A stretch of 64,000 nt of DNA from Boseongicola sp. (GTDB taxonomy: Bacteria > Pseudomonadota > Alphaproteobacteria > Rhodobacterales > Rhodobacteraceae), in contig JAPPCV010000113.1 of the NCBI GenBank assembly GCA_028824715.1, forward strand, positions 57,054 to 121,053, read 5' to 3'. A program made the translations under genes and the position numbers. A model generated the notes under the pieces. The model made no database searches and was not told the DNA's origin. It saw only the letters and a list, made by a program, of their open reading frames with translations. This document shows, piece after piece, positions 61,911 to 64,000 of the stretch (positions are counted from its first letter, which is position 1; the number at the start of each line of letters is the position of its first letter).

Positions 61911-62504
61911 ATGGCAAGTTTCGTTCTGGCTGTATTCTTCCTGATCGTCACGCCCGGCCCCGGTGTTCTGTCTCTCGCGGGCGTCGGGTCGGCATTCGGA
62001 TATTCGCATGGCCTCCGGTACCTGGCGGGGCTCTTCGTCGGCACGAACCTCGTGTGCCTTGCGGTGATCAGCGGATTGGCGGCACTGGTGCTTGCCGAGC
62101 CCGGGATTCGAGTGGTCCTGACCATGGCGTCGGCGGCCTATCTGCTGTGGCTGGCTTGCCGTATCGCCCTTGCCGGAACGAGAATTGCATTCATCGAGCA
62201 GCCGAGCGCGCCCGGAATTCGGGGCGGAATCCTGCTTCAGGCCGTCAATCCGAAAGCCTATGTGGTGAACACGACATTGTTTTCCGGGTTCGCGTTCATG
62301 GCCGAACATCCCATTCTCGAAATCGGAATCAAGTTACTTCTTCTCAATGTTTTATGGCTTGCAATTCATGTGGCATGGCTGTGCGCCGGGGTGACGGTTC
62401 GACGGATGAACCTGCCTGAGACGTGGCAGCGGGGCATCAATATTGGAATGGCGGCAGCGATGGTTGCCGTAGTGGCGTTGGCGGCCCTTGCACCCCAAGG
62501 TTGA
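61911..62504 (+). CDS. LysE/RhtB-family exporter
   Basis: 197-residue membrane protein with six hydrophobic segments. The N-terminal motif FLIVTPGPGVLSLAGVGSAFG is the LysE/RhtB signature. LLQAVNPKAYVVNTTLFSGF is the second conserved block. The family exports amino acids such as lysine, homoserine or threonine. Start at ATG 61911; longer in-frame starts lie upstream of an unlikely polar stretch. Confidence 0.9.
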   Translation: MASFVLAVFFLIVTPGPGVLSLAGVGSAFGYSHGLRYLAGLFVGTNLVCLAVISGLAALVLAEPGIRVVLTMASAAYLLWLACRIALAGTRIAFIEQPSAPGIRGGILLQAVNPKAYVVNTTLFSGFAFMAEHPILEIGIKLLLLNVLWLAIHVAWLCAGVTVRRMNLPETWQRGINIGMAAAMVAVVALAALAPQG

Positions 62505-63205
62505 CCAATGAGCACCAAGGGACAGTGGAACAGACGCCTTGGCTGCTGGTGGTCCAACCGGATCTCGCTTGCCTGAATTGGCCACCCCTTCACCTCGCCT
62601 TTCCGGCCTACTGGCCTCTCGGCGAACTGGGTCAGCCATCTCGACAGGGCGCCGCGACGGACGTCGCATTCCAGGACGGCGCGGGCGAGTTGCCAAGCGC
62701 CCATGGCGTCGCGGCGGCGCGACTGCGGATAGTCCTCCTCACGGATGTCCTGCAAGACTTTGCCCAGCCAGTTTCGTTCCACTTCGATCCTCGTTCCTCC
62801 AACCAGCCAAGCAAACAGCTGCGCTTTGGAACGATGGCCCGTGCGTCCGGCAAGATGCTTGCCGGAAACCGACGCCGGAAGCCTGTGCTCCGGATCCGGC
62901 TTCCGAGAGGCGCGTCTGGCAGCCGCGTTGCCGGACCATTCCAGTGGCATCGGCGGATAGCGGAAACGCTCGAGCGGATCCACGTCGTTCCGGGGAATGC
63001 ACTTCCCCTGACCGCTGATCAGGGCGCTGCAGCGTCCAACGTCAGCCGCCGCAGGATCCAGAACCGCCGTTTCGAACTGCCAGTGCCAGCGCGCGTGGAT
63101 GTCCTCGCCGGTCGGGATGCGGTCCGTCCGCCAGGCGCCGTTGCAGCGGTCAAGATGCCGAATCTCCTGCTGCCACGCCTCGATGTCAGCTGACCGAACT
63201 GCGGG
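62505..63205 (-). pseudogene. decayed gene of unknown function
   Basis: A minus-strand frame from 63205 downward reads ADIEAWQQEIRHLDRCNGAW, RTDRIPTGEDIHARWHWQFE, then CSALISGQGKCIPRNDVDPL, ERFRYPPMPLEW and EVERNWLGKVLQDIREEDYP. It has strong G/C at third positions, so it was coding. It has no start codon near its beginning; the text before it (LKARTCMLQADPQFGQL) is in another frame. The end runs antisense into the LysE gene. I do not recognise the family. Confidence 0.4.
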
Positions 63206-63758
63206 TCAGCCTGCAACATGCAGGTGCGGGCCTTGAGATCCAGGATGTTCGACCATCACCGCTTTCCGGGCAAACCGACGCTTCCGCTTCACATTCCTTT
63301 CGAACGGACGGAAAGACACCGGCGTCCACGTCCGCGTCAAGCGGGGCTGGCCGGACGGGCGCCGGATGGGCCGGATTCGGGACTGGAATCGGCAATTCGG
63401 GATTTCAAGCGACTTCAAGGAATTGGCGCGATGTGGAAAGTCATGCTTCGCAGGTGGACGACAACTTGATCAAAGTGGAAGGTAACTGGCCTCCCGGACG
63501 AAGCCATCGGATTCAACGTGGGAGGCTCTTCCAGAAAAAATTGCGTCGCTGTCCGGACACAATCGCTGAAACACGGGCGCCGTGCGCACTTCGGCCAACC
63601 GCCTGGAAACGCGTCTCAGGTCTGGACTGGGATTCAAGCGGTTCACGACGCTTGACACGCCTTCCAGCCACGACAAATCCTCCGCCATCCCGACCTCGAT
63701 CGCCGCCATTTCAGGGAGTGTCATAGACTCGTGGCCAATCCGCGGTTCCGGATGGCGA
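63206..63758. other. gene-free stretch
   Basis: About 550 bp with only short frames; some (near 63206-63300) are upstream pieces of the decayed gene in other frames. Nothing else recognised. Confidence 0.4.
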
Positions 63759-64000
63759 TCAACTGCCAGGTCTCGGAAAGAACTGGTCGATGAGGATCGG
63801 GTTTCCGTCAGGGTCCTTGATGATGATGCTCGCAGGTCCGGTCGCTTCGGGGTCAGTATCAGATTCCATCTCGATCCCGCCGGCCAAAAGCGATGCACGG
63901 ATGTCACGCACATCGGTGAAGTCGGCGATGCGCGACATGTCTTGAGCCAGTCCCGGATTGAACGTGAGGATGTTCTTCTCGAAGAGCCCCTGAAACAGGC
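63759..64000 (-). CDS. VOC (glyoxalase-fold) family protein, C-terminal part
   Basis: About 80 residues reach the right edge: [20 protein letters not shown], then [35 protein letters not shown] and a stop at 63759. The [12 protein letters not shown] ending is the hallmark last strand of vicinal-oxygen-chelate proteins with its metal-ligand area. The N-terminal half is outside the window. Function cannot be told. Confidence 0.82.
   Translation of the reverse strand, partial: LFQGLFEKNILTFNPGLAQDMSRIADFTDVRDIRASLLAGGIEMESDTDPEATGPASIIIKDPDGNPILIDQFFPRPGS

Noticed and set aside
1..64000. Search for tRNA, rRNA and CRISPR arrays
   Set aside because: No T-loop/acceptor patterns, rRNA blocks or spaced repeats of CRISPR size were seen by eye.

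Overview
The window looks like a 64-kb piece of a GC-rich alphaproteobacterial chromosome, most like a Rhodobacterales/marine relative. This rests on strong G/C bias at third codon positions, a hisF-hisE order, a Mg-type HemB, a COQ10-like ubiquinone-binding protein, TRAP/TctA/ABC transport systems, and IS5- and IS110-family elements. About 53 kb is accessory catabolic DNA. The last 11 kb carries housekeeping genes broken up by insertion sequences.

Region 1 (1-21 kb) holds two convergent-purpose catabolic blocks. On the minus strand, one transcription unit runs isochorismatase-like hydrolase > enoyl-CoA hydratase > two tandem FAD oxidoreductases > TctA. A second runs RidA > an HTH/methyltransferase-like regulator > NDP-forming acyl-CoA synthetase > aldehyde dehydrogenase > SDR > small tautomerase-like protein. 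On the plus strand lie a LigM-like tetrahydrofolate-dependent O-demethylase, a TRAP transporter (DctPQM), a GST-like protein, a VanA-like Rieske oxygenase, a TauD-like dioxygenase and a metallo-beta-lactamase-fold hydrolase. The set (CoA ligase, hydratase, aldehyde dehydrogenase, LigM-like and VanA-like demethylases) resembles routes for methoxylated phenylpropanoids. The substrate is not proven.

Region 2 (21-36 kb) has a VapBC-type toxin-antitoxin pair, a ribose-type ABC transporter with a sugar isomerase-like protein, a frameshifted winged-helix gene, a maltose-type ABC transporter, and a second LigM-like gene with an alpha/beta hydrolase. It ends with a BNR-propeller / unknown / GMC-oxidoreductase operon.

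The most novel signal links Regions 1 and 2. Six sites share direct repeats CCCACT-N5-CCCACT with an exact 11-bp period. They lie in front of the isochorismatase operon, the regulator operon, the RidA/LigM-1 divergent pair, an isochorismatase remnant, LigM-2 and the BNR operon. The regulator gene itself carries one site on its start codon. It encodes an N-terminal HTH, an AT-hook-like RGRP patch and a methyltransferase-like C-terminal half. I propose this as an undescribed regulator-iteron regulon.

Region 3 (36.8-51.7 kb) is a polysaccharide-utilisation locus: HAD protein, GH105, a large lyase-like protein, an oligopeptide-type ABC transporter, a LacI regulator with perfect palindromic operators, and a GH95 fucosidase gene with a C-terminal frameshift.

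Region 4 (52-64 kb) has a decayed HicAB pair, hemB, hisF, hisE and an AT-rich patch. An IS5-type element lies exactly at the stop codon of a coq10-like gene, followed by hpt. A cytochrome c' gene is split by a ~2-kb IS110/IS1111-type element with a long structured 3' noncoding end (candidate bridge RNA). The window ends with a diheme cytochrome c, a LysE exporter, a decayed unknown gene and a partial VOC protein. No tRNA, rRNA or CRISPR array was seen.
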